A DNA stretch of 64,000 nt from Streptomyces sp. man185 (GTDB lineage Bacteria > Actinomycetota > Actinomycetes > Streptomycetales > Streptomycetaceae). Positions 46,491-61,493 of the stretch are shown here, in pieces. Location: assembly GCA_002551355.1 (NCBI GenBank), contig NTHE01000013.1:1-64000 (forward strand), in the 5' to 3' direction. Every line of letters begins with the position of its first letter. Position 1 is the stretch's first letter. The notes beneath the pieces are model-generated. The model did no database searches, was not told where the DNA came from, and saw only the letters and a program-made list of their open reading frames with translations. The position numbers were made by a program, and so were the translations under genes.

Positions 46491-47423
46491 CTACAGGCCC
46501 AGCAACTCGCCGTGGGCGATCCGGACGCCGCGCGCCCAGTCGGCTCCCCGCATCGGCTTCTTGCCCTGCGGCTGGACCCAGAGCAGCTCCACCGCGTGCG
46601 AACCGGTGCCCACGTACACGTTGTTCTTGGCGGCCGACAGCTCGCCGGGGGCCAGGTCCGTACGGTCCAGAACCGGCACGGCCTGGATCAGCTTGAGCCG
46701 CTCGCCGCGGAACAGGGTCCAGGCGCCGGGGGCCGGGGTGCAGCCGCGCACCACCCGGTCGACCCGCAGGGCGGGCGCGGACCACTGGATCCGGGCGTCC
46801 TCGACGGTGATCTTCGGGGCCAGGGTGACGCCGCCGTGGGGCTGGGGCACGGCGTGCAGCGTGCTGTCCTCGATGCCGTCCATCGTGGCGGCGAGCAGCC
46901 CGGCCCCGGCGAAGGCGAGCCGGGTGAGCAGGTCGCCGCTGGTGTCGGTGGGGCGGATCTCCTCGGTGAGAACGCCGTAGACAGGGCCGGAGTCCAGGCC
47001 CTCCTCGATCAGGAAGGTCGACGCGCCGGTCACCTCGTCCCCGGCCATCAGGGAGTGCTGCACGGGGGCAGCGCCCCGCCAGGCGGGCAGCAGCGAGAAG
47101 TGCAGGTTGACCCAGCCCCGGGCGGGCACGTCGAGGGCGACCTTGGGCAGCAGGGCCCCGTAGGCGACGACCGGGCAGCAGTCCGGGGCGATCTCGCGCA
47201 GCCGGGCGAGGAACTCCTCGTCCCGGGGCCTGGCGGGCTTGAGCACCTCGATCCCGGCCTCCTCCGCCCGCTCGGCCACCGGGCTCGCGACGAGTCGGCG
47301 GCCCCGCCCGGCGGGGGCGTCGGGACGGGTCACGACGGCGGCCACCTCATGGCGGTCGGAGGCGATCAGGGCGTCCAGGGCGGGGACGGCGACTTCGGGG
47401 GTGCCGGCGAAGACGAGCTTCAT
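46491..47423 (-). CDS. fmt: Methionyl-tRNA formyltransferase
   Basis: A 310-residue enzyme that formylates initiator Met-tRNA with 10-formyl-THF. [19 protein letters not shown] is the start, [15 protein letters not shown] is the catalytic Asn/His region, and [21 protein letters not shown] follows. A C-terminal tRNA-binding OB-like domain covers about 205-300. The ATG at 47421-47423 gives the standard N-terminus. First gene of the fmt-rsmB pair; in many Streptomyces def and priA lie just upstream, here a plus-strand gene intervenes. Confidence 0.95.
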   Translation of the reverse strand: MKLVFAGTPEVAVPALDALIASDRHEVAAVVTRPDAPAGRGRRLVASPVAERAEEAGIEVLKPARPRDEEFLARLREIAPDCCPVVAYGALLPKVALDVPARGWVNLHFSLLPAWRGAAPVQHSLMAGDEVTGASTFLIEEGLDSGPVYGVLTEEIRPTDTSGDLLTRLAFAGAGLLAATMDGIEDSTLHAVPQPHGGVTLAPKITVEDARIQWSAPALRVDRVVRGCTPAPGAWTLFRGERLKLIQAVPVLDRTDLAPGELSAAKNNVYVGTGSHAVELLWVQPQGKKPMRGADWARGVRIAHGELLGL

Positions 47424-48296
<873 letters not shown>

Positions 48297-48424
48297 CCGT
48301 ACGCCGCCCCTCTGCCCCACCGTGCCGGTCGCACGGCGGGGCAGTCTCCTGTCCGGGTCCACGGCCCGCAGGGGGCTCCGCCGACGCCGGGCCCATCGGC
48401 TCGACGGGTGGCAGCCCCGCCGGC

Positions 48425-50569
48425 TCAGCCGATGTCGGGCGGGTCGATCCTGATGCGTATCGGCTCGTTCGCGCCCTTGGCCGTACGGGTCGCGAGCGCC
48501 GTCTTCAGGGCCCGGGCGAGCGCCGCTCCACGCCCCGGGACCACCCGGATCAGGACACGCTCCCAGGTCTCGCCCGGCGGCGCGTCCCCCGGCCTGCGGG
48601 CTCTCCCGGGCGCGGCCGAAGGGACCGGCACCGGCCCCAGGATCTCCGCCTCCGGCGGCAGCCCCGCGGTCTGCAGGAACGCGGCCAAGGCCTCGGGCGG
48701 GCCGGTCGCCGAGGCCATCCGGGAGACCGGCGGGAAGCCCAGCTCGGCCCGCTCCGCCAGCTCCCGCCGGGCGAAGCCCGCCGGGTCCCAGCGGACCAGC
48801 GCCTGCACCGCACGCTCCGTCGGCTCCGCCACGATCACCACCGTGCCGCCCTCCTCCTGCCCCCGCACCAGCGAGCCCACCGCCAGCCACCGGCGCAGCG
48901 CCTCCTCCCCCGCGCGCAGATCGGGCCGCCCGAGCATGGCCCAGCCGTCCAGGAGCAGGGCCGCCGCATACCCGCCCTCGGCGACGGGCTCCGCGCCGGG
49001 CGTGGAGACGACCAGGGCCGGGGCGTCCGGCACCGCGTCGAGGATGTGGTCGCGGCCCGAGGTGCGGACGGGCACGGCGGGGAAGGCCCGGCCCAGCTCC
49101 TCCGCGGTCCGGCGGGCGCCGACGATCCGGGCCCGCAGCCGGGTGGAGCCGCACTCCGCGCACTGCCAGGCCCGCTCGGCCTGCCCGCACCAGGCGCAGT
49201 CCAGATCCTGCTGGTCCGGGGCTTCGAGAGGGCCCGCGCAGTGCCGGCAGCGGGCGGGCGTGCGGCAGCGTTCGCAGGCGAGGCGGGGGGCGTACCCCCT
49301 GCGGGGCACCTGGATCAGCACCGGGCCGGTGCGCAGGCCGTCGCGCACGGCCCCCCAGGCGAGGCTGGGCAGCCGGGCGGAGCGGGCGGCGCCGTCCCGG
49401 GCCAGCTCGCCGTCCCCGACCGTGCGGATGAGGGGTGCGGCCCGGCGCAGCCGCTCGCGGTCCGCGAGGAGCGGCAGCGCCCAGCCGCTCTCCACGAGCT
49501 GGGCGGCCTCGACCGTGCAGCTGATCCCGCCGAGCAGGAAGCCGCAGCGGCCCTGTGCCGCCCGCAGCTCCAGGACCTCGCGGACGTGCGGGAAGGGGGC
49601 GTTGTCGTCGCTGTGGCTGGAGTCGCCGTCGTCCCAGACGACGACGAGCCCGAGGTCCTGGACGGGGGCGAACATGGCGGCACGGGTGCCCACGACCGCC
49701 CGCACCGAGCCCCGGCGTACCGCGAGCCACTGGCGGTAGCGCTTCTCGGGGCCGGAGTCGGCGGTCAGCAGGGCGTGCCGACCCGTGCCGAGCGCTTCGG
49801 TCAGTGCCGCGTCGACCCGCCCGGCAGCGCGCCCGTCCGGGACGACGACGAGTGCGCCGCGCCCGGAGGAGAGCGTCGCCGCGACGGCCCCGGCGATCTC
49901 GGCGGGCCAGTGCGGTCCCGGCAGGGCTGTCCACACGGCGCGCGGCGCGCCGCCCTCGGCCAGTGCGCGCAGGAAGGCCGGGCCCTGGCCGTACCGCTCC
50001 CAGGTGCCCGGTTCCGGCGGCCGGGGCGGGGGCAACGGGTCCGGGGAGGGCTTGGACTCCGCGCGGCCGTTGCGGGGCGGGACGGCGAGCTGGAGGACGT
50101 CGGCGAGGCTGCCCGCGTACCGGTCGGCGACGGCGCGGCAGAGGGCGAGCAGCTCGGGCCCGAGGACCGGCTCCGGGGAGACCACGGAGGCGAGGGCCGC
50201 CAGCGCTCCCGGGTAGTCGGAGTCGGCGCGGCGCTCGACGATGAAGCCGTCGATCAGGCCGCCGCCCTCGCGCCGCCCGCCCTGGACGTTGCGCCCGCCG
50301 GCCCCGAACCGGACCCGCACCCGGACACCCGGCTGGGCGTCGGCGTCCAGCTCCTGGGGGACCGCGTAGTCGAAATACTGGTCGAGGTGGAGGACGCCCT
50401 TGTTGACCAGGACGCGGGCGACGGGCAGTTCCCCGGCGAGGGCCGCGCCCCGCCAGGTACGCGGCTTGGCGCGCGGCACCTTAGCCCGGCGCACGGTCTC
50501 CCGGATCAGCGCAAGCTGCTCCGGGGCCCCGGCACCGGGTTCGGCGGACTGCTCGTTCTCGCTGCTCAC
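48425..50569 (-). CDS. priA: PriA-like protein without helicase motifs
   Basis: A 714-residue primosomal N' protein. The N-terminal DNA-binding domain (ARVLVNKGVLHLDQYFDYAVP) and the zinc-binding insert (CERC, CRHC, CAWC and CAEC pairs, encoded about 49135-49290) are kept. The Walker A GxTGSGKTE of true PriA is absent (a PGPHWPAEIAG stretch stands there) and DEEH is replaced by WDDGD (about 49625-49650). It is therefore probably not a helicase, as noted for actinobacterial PriA generally. It may still bind forks as a replication-restart scaffold. GTG at 50567-50569 has TAGGAA 8 nt upstream. 113 nt after metK. Confidence 0.88.
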   Translation of the reverse strand: MSSENEQSAEPGAGAPEQLALIRETVRRAKVPRAKPRTWRGAALAGELPVARVLVNKGVLHLDQYFDYAVPQELDADAQPGVRVRVRFGAGGRNVQGGRREGGGLIDGFIVERRADSDYPGALAALASVVSPEPVLGPELLALCRAVADRYAGSLADVLQLAVPPRNGRAESKPSPDPLPPPRPPEPGTWERYGQGPAFLRALAEGGAPRAVWTALPGPHWPAEIAGAVAATLSSGRGALVVVPDGRAAGRVDAALTEALGTGRHALLTADSGPEKRYRQWLAVRRGSVRAVVGTRAAMFAPVQDLGLVVVWDDGDSSHSDDNAPFPHVREVLELRAAQGRCGFLLGGISCTVEAAQLVESGWALPLLADRERLRRAAPLIRTVGDGELARDGAARSARLPSLAWGAVRDGLRTGPVLIQVPRRGYAPRLACERCRTPARCRHCAGPLEAPDQQDLDCAWCGQAERAWQCAECGSTRLRARIVGARRTAEELGRAFPAVPVRTSGRDHILDAVPDAPALVVSTPGAEPVAEGGYAAALLLDGWAMLGRPDLRAGEEALRRWLAVGSLVRGQEEGGTVVIVAEPTERAVQALVRWDPAGFARRELAERAELGFPPVSRMASATGPPEALAAFLQTAGLPPEAEILGPVPVPSAAPGRARRPGDAPPGETWERVLIRVVPGRGAALARALKTALATRTAKGANEPIRIRIDPPDIG

Positions 50570-50613
50570 AGCTGAATTCCTACCAGAGAGCACTGACAGT
50601 CGCGGGAGCACGG

Positions 50614-50655
50614 CAGCGGGGCCCGGCCACCGCGCTCGGTGTCCGGGCCCCGCTG
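50614..50655 (-). terminator. Terminator after metK
   Basis: A perfect 13-bp outer stem (50614-50626 with 50643-50655) contains an inner CACCG/CGGTG stem (50628-50632 with 50637-50641). It starts 27 nt beyond the metK stop and precedes priA. Confidence 0.8.
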
Positions 50656-50682
50656 TCGCTTACCGCTGATGCCCTACGGCCC

Positions 50683-51891
50683 TCACAGACCCGCGGCCGC
50701 GCGCAGCGCGTCCACGCGGTCCGTGCGCTCCCAGGTGAAGTCCGGCAGCTCACGGCCGAAGTGGCCGTAGGCAGCGGTCTGGGCGTAGATCGGGCGGAGC
50801 AGGTCGAGGTCCCGGATGATCGCGGCCGGGCGGAGGTCGAAGACCTCGGCGATCGCGTTCTCGATCTTCTCGGTGTCGACCGCGGCGGTGCCGAAGGTCT
50901 CGACGAAGAGTCCGACGGGCTCGGCCTTGCCGATCGCGTACGCGACCTGGACCTCGCAGCGCGCGGCGAGACCGGCGGCCACCACGTTCTTCGCGACCCA
51001 GCGCATCGCGTACGCGGCGGAGCGGTCGACCTTGGACGGGTCCTTGCCCGAGAAGGCGCCGCCACCGTGGCGGGCCATGCCGCCGTAGGTGTCGATGATG
51101 ATCTTGCGGCCGGTGAGGCCGGCGTCGCCCATCGGGCCGCCGATCTCGAAGCGGCCGGTGGGGTTCACCAGGAGGCGGTAGCCGTCGGTGTCCAGCTTGA
51201 TGCCGTCCTCGACGAGCTGCGCGAGCACGTGCTCGACGACGAACTCGCGGATGTCGGGCGCGAGCAGCGAGTCCAGGTCGATGTCGGAGGCGTGCTGCGA
51301 GGAGACGACCACCGTGTCCAGCCGGACCGCCTTGTCACCGTCGTACTCGATGGTGACCTGGGTCTTGCCGTCGGGACGCAGGTAGGGGATGGTCCCGTTC
51401 TTGCGCACCTCGGACAGCCGCCGGGAGAGGCGGTGCGCGATGTGGATCGGGAGCGGCATGAGCTCCGGGGTCTCGTCGCAGGCGTAGCCGAACATCAGGC
51501 CCTGGTCGCCCGCACCCTGCTTGTCGAGCTCGTCCTCATCGCCCTCGACCCGCTTCTCGTACGCGGTGTCGACGCCCTGGGCGATGTCCGGCGACTGGGC
51601 GCCGATCGACACCGAGACGCCACAGGAAGCACCGTCGAAGCCCTTTTTGGAGGAGTCGTAACCGATCTCCAGAACCTTGTTGCGCACGAGGTTGGGGATG
51701 TCGGCGTAGGCCTTGGTGGTGACCTCGCCCGCGACATGCACCAGACCGGTGGTGATCAAGGTCTCGACGGCGACGCGCGAGGAGGGGTCCTCGCGCAGGA
51801 GCGCGTCGAGAATCGTGTCGCTGATCTGGTCAGCGATCTTGTCGGGGTGACCCTCGGTGACGGATTCCGAGGTGAAGAGACGGCGGGACAC
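50683..51891 (-). CDS. metK: S-adenosylmethionine synthetase
   Basis: A 402-residue MetK, which makes SAM from methionine and ATP; tetrameric, cytoplasmic. Motifs: [12 protein letters not shown] (near 14-25), [16 protein letters not shown] (near 125-140) and the phosphate loop [16 protein letters not shown]. Length is normal. ATG. In Streptomyces extra MetK activity stimulates antibiotic production. It is separated from coaBC by 199 nt that hold a 5'-terminal hairpin (51934-51965) and a -10-like TAAACT. Confidence 0.96.
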   Translation of the reverse strand: MSRRLFTSESVTEGHPDKIADQISDTILDALLREDPSSRVAVETLITTGLVHVAGEVTTKAYADIPNLVRNKVLEIGYDSSKKGFDGASCGVSVSIGAQSPDIAQGVDTAYEKRVEGDEDELDKQGAGDQGLMFGYACDETPELMPLPIHIAHRLSRRLSEVRKNGTIPYLRPDGKTQVTIEYDGDKAVRLDTVVVSSQHASDIDLDSLLAPDIREFVVEHVLAQLVEDGIKLDTDGYRLLVNPTGRFEIGGPMGDAGLTGRKIIIDTYGGMARHGGGAFSGKDPSKVDRSAAYAMRWVAKNVVAAGLAARCEVQVAYAIGKAEPVGLFVETFGTAAVDTEKIENAIAEVFDLRPAAIIRDLDLLRPIYAQTAAYGHFGRELPDFTWERTDRVDALRAAAGL

Positions 51892-51933
51892 ATCGCTCCC
51901 TGGGGTTGCAGCGGCTGCTGGCTGATCATGGGT

Positions 51934-51978
51934 GGTACGTCCGAGAGCTGCGCTCGGCGCGTACCGTTGGCCAGTTTA
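51934..51978 (-). promoter_or_regulatory. metK promoter region and 5' hairpin
   Basis: On the minus strand a -10-like TAAACT (51973-51978) is followed 7 nt on by a two-part hairpin. The outer stem is GGTACG/CGTACC (51960-51965 with 51934-51939) and the inner stem CCGAG/CTCGG (51953-51957 with 51941-51945). The hairpin would sit at the transcript's 5' end. No -35 seen. Not a recognised SAM riboswitch. Confidence 0.4.
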
Positions 51979-52090
51979 TCGGTCACATCCGGCGGCCGGG
52001 CCAGGTGTCTCGCCCTTTGGGAGGTTCGTGACGTGCGCCACACAGGACACCAGTAGGACAATCCACCCTTCTTGGCCGTCATTTCGGGGC

Positions 52091-53335
52091 TTATGGGGTG
52101 ATTTCGTTCGCCCGGAGGGTTGATGATGAATTCGGCTGGAACCTGACGGAAACCAGATCCCAGACCGTGTCGGCAAGCGATTCCTTGGGGCCGTACGGCA
52201 CCGGCGTCTCCCGGCCGTCGGCGGCGAGGACGACCGCCTCGTTCTCCTCCGAGCCGAAGGTCCTGCGCTCCCCCACCTCGTTGACCACGAGAAGGTCGCA
52301 GCCCTTGCGGCGGAGCTTCGCACGGCCGTTGGCCAGCACGTCGTCGGTCTCGGCGGCGAATCCGACGACGATCTGGTCCGGCCGTGCCCGCTCGGCGGAG
52401 ACCTCGGCGAGGATGTCGGGGTTACGGACCAGGGTGACGGTGGGCGCCTCCTCGCCGTCCTTCTTCTTGATCTTGCCGGTGGCGTACTCGGCGGGGCGGA
52501 AGTCGGCCACCGCGGCCGCCATCACCACGACGTCCGCGTCGGGGGCGGCCTTCAGCACGGCCTCGCGCAGCTGGACGGCCGTGCCGACCCGCAGGACGTC
52601 GGCCCCGGCCGGGTCGGGCAGCCCCGTGTTGGCCTCGATCAGGGTGACCCGGGCCCCCCGGGCCACCGCGGTACGCGCCAGCGCGTAGCCCTGCTTGCCG
52701 GAGGAACGGTTGCCCAGGAAGCGCACCGGGTCGAGCGGCTCACGCGTGCCGCCGGCGCTGATCACCACATGGCGGCCCGCGAGGTCGGGTTCGGCGACCC
52801 CGCGTGCGAGCACCCGGCGGCAGACTTCGAAGATCCCGCCCGGATCGGGCAGCCGGCCCTTGCCGGTGTCGACGCCGGTGAGCCGCCCGACGGCGGGCTC
52901 GATGACGACGGCGCCCCGGCGGCGCAGGGTGGCGACGTTCTCCTGGGTGGCGGGGTGCTCCCACATCTCGGTGTGCATGGCGGGGGCGAAGACCACCGGA
53001 CAGCGGGCGGTCAGGAGCGTGTTGGTGAGCAGGTCGTCGGCGAGCCCGTGGGCGGCCTTGGCCAGCATGTCCGCGGTGGCCGGGGCGACCACGACCAGGT
53101 CGGCGCCCTGCCCGATCCGCACGTGCGGGACCTCGTGGACGTCCTGCCAGACCTCGTCGGAGACCGGGTGGCCGGAGAGCGCCGACCAGGTGGCCGCTCC
53201 CACGAAGTGCAGCGACGCGGCGGTCGGGACGACCCGTACGTCGTGGCCGGACTCGGTCAGCCGGCGCAGCAGCTCGCACGCCTTGTAGGCGGCGATACCC
53301 CCGCTGACCCCCAGGACCACCTTCGGCTTGTCCAC
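52091..53335 (-). CDS. coaBC: CoaBC: PPC decarboxylase / PPC synthetase
   Basis: A 414-residue fusion for coenzyme A synthesis. The N-terminal FMN-dependent CoaC domain (about 1-185) has GVSGGIAAYKACELLRRL, the His and Asn motifs (PHVRIGQGADLVVVAPATADML, APAMHTEMW). The C-terminal CoaB ligase (about 186-410) has SAGGTREPLDPVRFLGNRSSGKQG and VMAAAVADFRP. GTG at 53333-53335 with GGGAG 6 nt upstream is preferred over GTG at 53350. It follows rpoZ after 149 nt, with the rpoZ terminator between. Confidence 0.94.
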   Translation of the reverse strand: MDKPKVVLGVSGGIAAYKACELLRRLTESGHDVRVVPTAASLHFVGAATWSALSGHPVSDEVWQDVHEVPHVRIGQGADLVVVAPATADMLAKAAHGLADDLLTNTLLTARCPVVFAPAMHTEMWEHPATQENVATLRRRGAVVIEPAVGRLTGVDTGKGRLPDPGGIFEVCRRVLARGVAEPDLAGRHVVISAGGTREPLDPVRFLGNRSSGKQGYALARTAVARGARVTLIEANTGLPDPAGADVLRVGTAVQLREAVLKAAPDADVVVMAAAVADFRPAEYATGKIKKKDGEEAPTVTLVRNPDILAEVSAERARPDQIVVGFAAETDDVLANGRAKLRRKGCDLLVVNEVGERRTFGSEENEAVVLAADGRETPVPYGPKESLADTVWDLVSVRFQPNSSSTLRANEITP

Positions 53336-53428
53336 TGCGTCTCCCCGCACTCGGCAACGTCACAGCAACGTGTGGGTCCCATGCTGCCTCACCGCGTGGA
53401 ACGCGTTCACCCGGCCCCGGACACACCT

Positions 53429-53457
53429 CAGGCCCGGCGGACGGGCCGCCGGGCCTG
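53429..53457 (-). terminator. Terminator after rpoZ
   Basis: A perfect 12-bp stem (53429-53440 with 53446-53457) with a 5-nt loop, 27 nt beyond the rpoZ stop. Confidence 0.8.
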
Positions 53458-53484
53458 GAGTGAAGGTGCCTTGGTGCCGCTGCG

Positions 53485-53757
53485 TTACTGCGCGGGGCCC
53501 TCGATGGCCTCGGAGGTCAGCAGACCGGCGTTGATCTCGCGGAGCGCGATCGACAGCGGCTTCTCGTGCACGTGGGTGTCGACGAGCGGACCGACGTACT
53601 CAAGGAGGCCTTCACCGAGCTGCGAGTAGTACGCGTTGATCTGACGGGCGCGCTTGGCCGCGTAGATCACCAGGCTGTACTTCGAGTCGGTGGCCTCGAG
53701 GAGCTCATCAATCGGCGGGTTGATGATGCCCTCGGGCGTGGTGATGGAAGAGGACAC
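53485..53757 (-). CDS. rpoZ: RNA polymerase omega subunit
   Basis: A 90-residue omega subunit that aids assembly of the beta' subunit. Conserved [28 protein letters not shown] (near 11-38) contains the family's helix. GTG at 53755-53757 with GGAAGG 6 nt upstream. Shorter or longer starts lack a site. 60 nt after gmk on the same strand, the usual gmk-rpoZ order. Confidence 0.95.
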   Translation of the reverse strand: MSSSITTPEGIINPPIDELLEATDSKYSLVIYAAKRARQINAYYSQLGEGLLEYVGPLVDTHVHEKPLSIALREINAGLLTSEAIEGPAQ

Positions 53758-53817
53758 TCTCTGCCTTCCGAAGGGGGTGTAGATCAAAGATCAGGGGATC
53801 TGAACGATCACGGAGAT

Positions 53818-54411
53818 CTAAGCCTGAAGCATCAAGGCTAGCAGCTCGCGTGCCACGTCCTCGACGGAGGTGTTGACGAGCGTCGTATCGAACTCGGCCT
53901 CGGCGGCCAGTTCGACCTTGGCGGCGGCGAGCCGGCGCTCGATGACCTCGGGGGCCTCGGTGCCCCGGCCGGTGAGCCGGCGCACCAGTTCCTCCCAGCT
54001 CGGCGGGGCCAGGAAGACCAGACGCGCGTCGTCCATCGACTGGCGGACCAGCCGGGCGCCCTGGAGGTCGATCTCCAGCAGGACCGGTTCGCCCGCCTCC
54101 AGGCGGTCCAGCACGGCGCGCCGGGGCGTGCCGTAGCGGTTGCCCGCGAACTCGGCCCACTCCAGCAGTTCGCCGTTGGCGACGAGCTTGTCGAACTCCT
54201 CGTCGTCCACGAAGAAGTAGTGCACGCCGTTGCGCTCCCCGGGGCGCGGCTTTCGTGTCGTCGCCGACACGGAGAGCCAGACCTCGGGGTGCACGGTGCG
54301 CATATGAGCGACGACCGTGCTCTTGCCGACCCCCGAGGGGCCGGAGAGCACGGTCAGCCGCGGACGTACGTCCGGGGGTACGGGGGACGTCCCCCGGGAT
54401 GTTGCAGCCAT
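53818..54411 (-). CDS. gmk: Guanylate kinase
   Basis: A 197-residue kinase that phosphorylates GMP to GDP. P-loop [10 protein letters not shown] at about 23-32. GMP-binding [21 protein letters not shown] at about 53-73 and [13 protein letters not shown] further on. Normal length. ATG. In the order mihF-gmk-rpoZ-coaBC, 38 nt after mihF; probably transcribed with it. Confidence 0.95.
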   Translation of the reverse strand: MAATSRGTSPVPPDVRPRLTVLSGPSGVGKSTVVAHMRTVHPEVWLSVSATTRKPRPGERNGVHYFFVDDEEFDKLVANGELLEWAEFAGNRYGTPRRAVLDRLEAGEPVLLEIDLQGARLVRQSMDDARLVFLAPPSWEELVRRLTGRGTEAPEVIERRLAAAKVELAAEAEFDTTLVNTSVEDVARELLALMLQA

Positions 54412-54449
54412 GGGGCGATTATCCAGGTTCTCAGGAGTGCCTGAGAACG

Positions 54450-54773
54450 TCAGGCGGGGCTGCCGCCGAACTCACGCTCCAGGGATGCGATCTGGTTGGA
54501 GCCAAGACCCCTGACCCGGCGGCTCTCGGAGATGCCGAGACGCTCCATGATCTGCTTGGCGCGGACCTTGCCGACGCCCGGCAGGGATTCCAGCAGTGCG
54601 GAGACCTTCATCTTCCCGATGACGTCGTTCTCCTGGCCCTGCTTGATGACCTCGTGGAGGGAGGCGCCGGAGTGCTTGAGTCGATTCTTGACCTCGGCCC
54701 GCTCCCGGCGAGCCGCGGCGGCCTTTTCGAGCGCGGCTGCGCGCTGTTCAGGGGTAAGGGGCGGAAGAGCCAC
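54450..54773 (-). CDS. mihF: Actinobacterial integration host factor (sIHF/mIHF)
   Basis: A 107-residue nucleoid-associated protein, the same length as S. coelicolor sIHF. It binds and bends DNA via a helix-two-turn-helix ([22 protein letters not shown] near 65-86) after an N-terminal basic helix rich in Ala/Lys/Arg. Affects nucleoid compaction, sporulation and antibiotic production in S. coelicolor. Start GTG at 54771-54773 with GAGGTG 8 nt upstream. Head of the mihF-gmk-rpoZ group, with its own promoter likely at 54883-54911. Confidence 0.95.
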   Translation of the reverse strand: MALPPLTPEQRAAALEKAAAARRERAEVKNRLKHSGASLHEVIKQGQENDVIGKMKVSALLESLPGVGKVRAKQIMERLGISESRRVRGLGSNQIASLEREFGGSPA

Positions 54774-54882
54774 GCCTACGTCACCTCGGATGTCGATCTG
54801 TCGGATACGGACCGGCGGGGAAGCTGGACGCCACCCCACCAGGTGAGCGACGAACACACTGTGCTCGGCCGCTCTTCGACGG

Positions 54883-54911
54883 AGACTAGCGGCAAGGGCC
54901 GCTGTAGTCAG
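54883..54911 (-). promoter_or_regulatory. Candidate mihF promoter
   Basis: CTGACT (54906-54911) and TAGTCT (54883-54888) read on the minus strand with 17-bp spacing, giving a leader of about 100 nt. Confidence 0.45.
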
Positions 54912-54924
54912 CGAGAACAGACGA

Positions 54925-54958
54925 AAAGTCCTGGTCAGCTGTGGCCGACCAGGATTTT
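54925..54958 (-). terminator. Terminator after pyrF
   Basis: A 12-bp stem including one G-T pair (54925-54936 with 54947-54958) with a 10-nt loop. It is followed on the minus strand by a CTTTT stretch, about 60 nt beyond the pyrF stop. It ends the pyr operon before the mihF promoter. Confidence 0.7.
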
Positions 54959-55019
54959 CCCGACATATCGACCAGGTTTCTCGTCAGTAATTCGTCAACA
55001 CGCTGTAAACGTGTCAGGG

Positions 55020-55855
55020 TCAGCTGCCGGATACGGCCCGGCGGACCTCGTCCGCGAACCGCTCGGCGGCTTCGCGCAGCCCGGACGCGTCCGGACCGTG
55101 GCGCAGCACGCCCCGGCTCACGCTCGGCACCACGTTGCCGACCGCGTCGCCGAAGACCGCCGGAAGATCCGCGGGGGTCGCCCCCTGGGCGCCGATGCCG
55201 GGCGCGAGGAGCGGCCCGTTGATCGCCAGGTCCGCCCCCGCGTCGCCGAGCGTCGCGCCGACCACCGCGCCGACGGAGCCGAGCGGAGTCGCTCCCTCGT
55301 TCTCCGCCGCCATGTGGTCGAGCATCAGCTGGGCGAGCGAGCGGCCGTCGGCGGCCGTGGCCCGCTGGACCTCGGCGCCCTCCGGGTTGGAGGTGAGGGC
55401 GAGGACGAAGACGCCCGCGCCGGAGACGGCGGCGGCGTCCAGCGCCGGGCGCAGCGAGCCGAAGCCCAGGTACGGGGAGACCGTCACCGCGTCCGAGAAG
55501 AGCGGCGAGTCCTTGTCCAGGTAGGTCGCGGCGTAGGCGGCCATGGTGGAGCCGATGTCGCCGCGCTTGGCGTCCATGAGGACGAGCGCACCCGCCGCCC
55601 GGGCCTCCTCGACGGCCTTCTCCAGGACGGCGACGCCGCGCGAGCCGAAGCGCTCGAAGAACGCCGACTGCGGCTTGAGGACGGCGACCCGGTCGGCCAA
55701 CGCCTCCACGACGGTCCGGGTGAAGCGCTCCAGGCCGGCGATGTCGTCGTTCAGCCCCCAGGAGGTGAGCAGCGAGGCGTGCGGGTCGATGCCGACGCAG
55801 AGCGGCCCGCGGGTGTCCATGGCGTGGCGCAGGCGGGCGCCGAAGGGTTCGAGCG

Positions 55856-55859
<4 letters not shown>
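55020..55859 (-). CDS. pyrF: Orotidine 5'-phosphate decarboxylase (type 2)
   Basis: A 279-residue type 2 OMP decarboxylase giving UMP. GIDPHASLL is near residues 23-31 and the catalytic VLMDAKRGDIGSTMAAY near 93-109. It is longer than the type 1 enzymes (about 240). GTG start inside the pyrD stop (4-bp GTGA overlap), so coupled translation. Last gene of the pyr operon. Confidence 0.95.
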
Positions 55860-56968
<1,109 letters not shown>

Positions 56969-57012
56969 GGAGAGATGTCCTCGGTGCTCGGGGTGCTCGA
57001 CGGGGCTCGCAA

Positions 57013-57044
57013 AGAGGGGGACACCGTTTCCGGTGTCCCCCTCT
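57013..57044 (-). terminator. Hairpin between carB and pyrD
   Basis: A perfect 14-bp stem (57013-57026 with 57031-57044) with a TTTC loop lies 8 nt beyond the carB stop. It is followed by CTTTG on the minus strand. It is a strong internal terminator or processing site within the pyr cluster. Confidence 0.75.
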
Positions 57045-57052
57045 CCGGGCGG

Positions 57053-60353
<3,301 letters not shown>

Positions 60354-60361
<8 letters not shown>

Positions 60362-61493
60362 GCTGGCCCTCCATCAGGGAAACGAAGCGGTCGAAGAGGT
60401 ACGCGGCGTCGTGCGGGCCCGCGGCCGCCTCGGGGTGGTACTGGACGCTGAAGGCGGGCCGGTCCAGGAGCTGGAGGCCCTCGACCACCTGGTCGTTCAG
60501 GCAGACGTGGGAGACGTCGGCGCGACCGAACTCGGTGTCGGAGACCTTGTCGAGCGGGGCGTCGACGGCGAAGCCGTGGTTGTGCGCGGTGACCTCGACC
60601 TTGCCGGTGGTGCGGTCCTGCACCGGCTGGTTGATGCCTCGGTGGCCGTACTTCAGCTTGTAGGTGCCGAAGCCGAGCGCGCGGCCGAGGATCTGGTTGC
60701 CGAAGCAGATGCCGAAGAGCGGGGTGGAGCGCTCCAGCACGCCGCGCATGAGGGCGACCGGGTGGTCGGCGGTGGACGGGTCGCCTGGGCCGTTGGAGAA
60801 GAAGACGCCGTCGGGCTTCACCGCGTACACCTCCTCCAGGGTGGCGGTGGCGGGCAGGACGTGCACCTCGATGCCGCGTTCGGCCATCCGGTGCGGGGTC
60901 ATGCCCTTGATGCCGAGGTCGATCGCGGCGACGGTGAACTTCTTCGTGCCGATCGCGGGAACGACGTAGGCCTCCTTGGTGGCGACCTCGGTGGAGAGGT
61001 CGGCACCGGTCATCTCCGGGGCCTGGCGGACCTTGGCGAGGAGGGTGCCCTCGTCGGGGATGGCCTCGCCGGAGAAGATCCCGACGCGCATCGCGCCGCG
61101 CTCGCGCAGGTGGCGCGTGAGAGCACGGGTGTCGACGCCGCTGATACCGACGACGCCCTGGGCCGCCAGCTCCTCGTCGAGCGAGCGCTGCGAGCGCCAG
61201 TTGGAGGGCTTGCGGGCGGGGTCGCGGACGACGTAGCCGGAGACCCAGATGCGGCCGGACTCGGGGTCCTCGTCGTTGACGCCGGTGTTGCCGACGTGCG
61301 GGGCCGTCATGACGACGACCTGGCGGTGGTACGAGGGGTCGGTCAGCGTTTCCTGGTAGCCGGTCATGCCGGTGGAGAACACCGCTTCGCCGAAGGTCTC
61401 CCCCACGGCCCCGTAGGCACGGCCGCGGAAGGCGCGACCATCCTCCAGGACGAGTACGGCGGGGGTCTGTGCCCCCCGGGTGGAGAGGGTCAT
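60354..61493 (-). CDS. carA: Carbamoyl phosphate synthase small subunit
   Basis: A 379-residue glutamine amidotransferase. N-terminal CPSase_sm domain ([16 protein letters not shown] from residue 12), then a class I GATase with Cys in [14 protein letters not shown] and His/Glu in [12 protein letters not shown]. Supplies ammonia to CarB. ATG at 61491-61493 overlaps the stop of the preceding unknown gene (ATGA), and its end overlaps carB. Confidence 0.96.

Noticed and set aside
51892-52090. SAM riboswitch before metK
   Set aside because: A hairpin is present, but the conserved cores of known SAM aptamers could not be found by eye; kept only as a leader hairpin.
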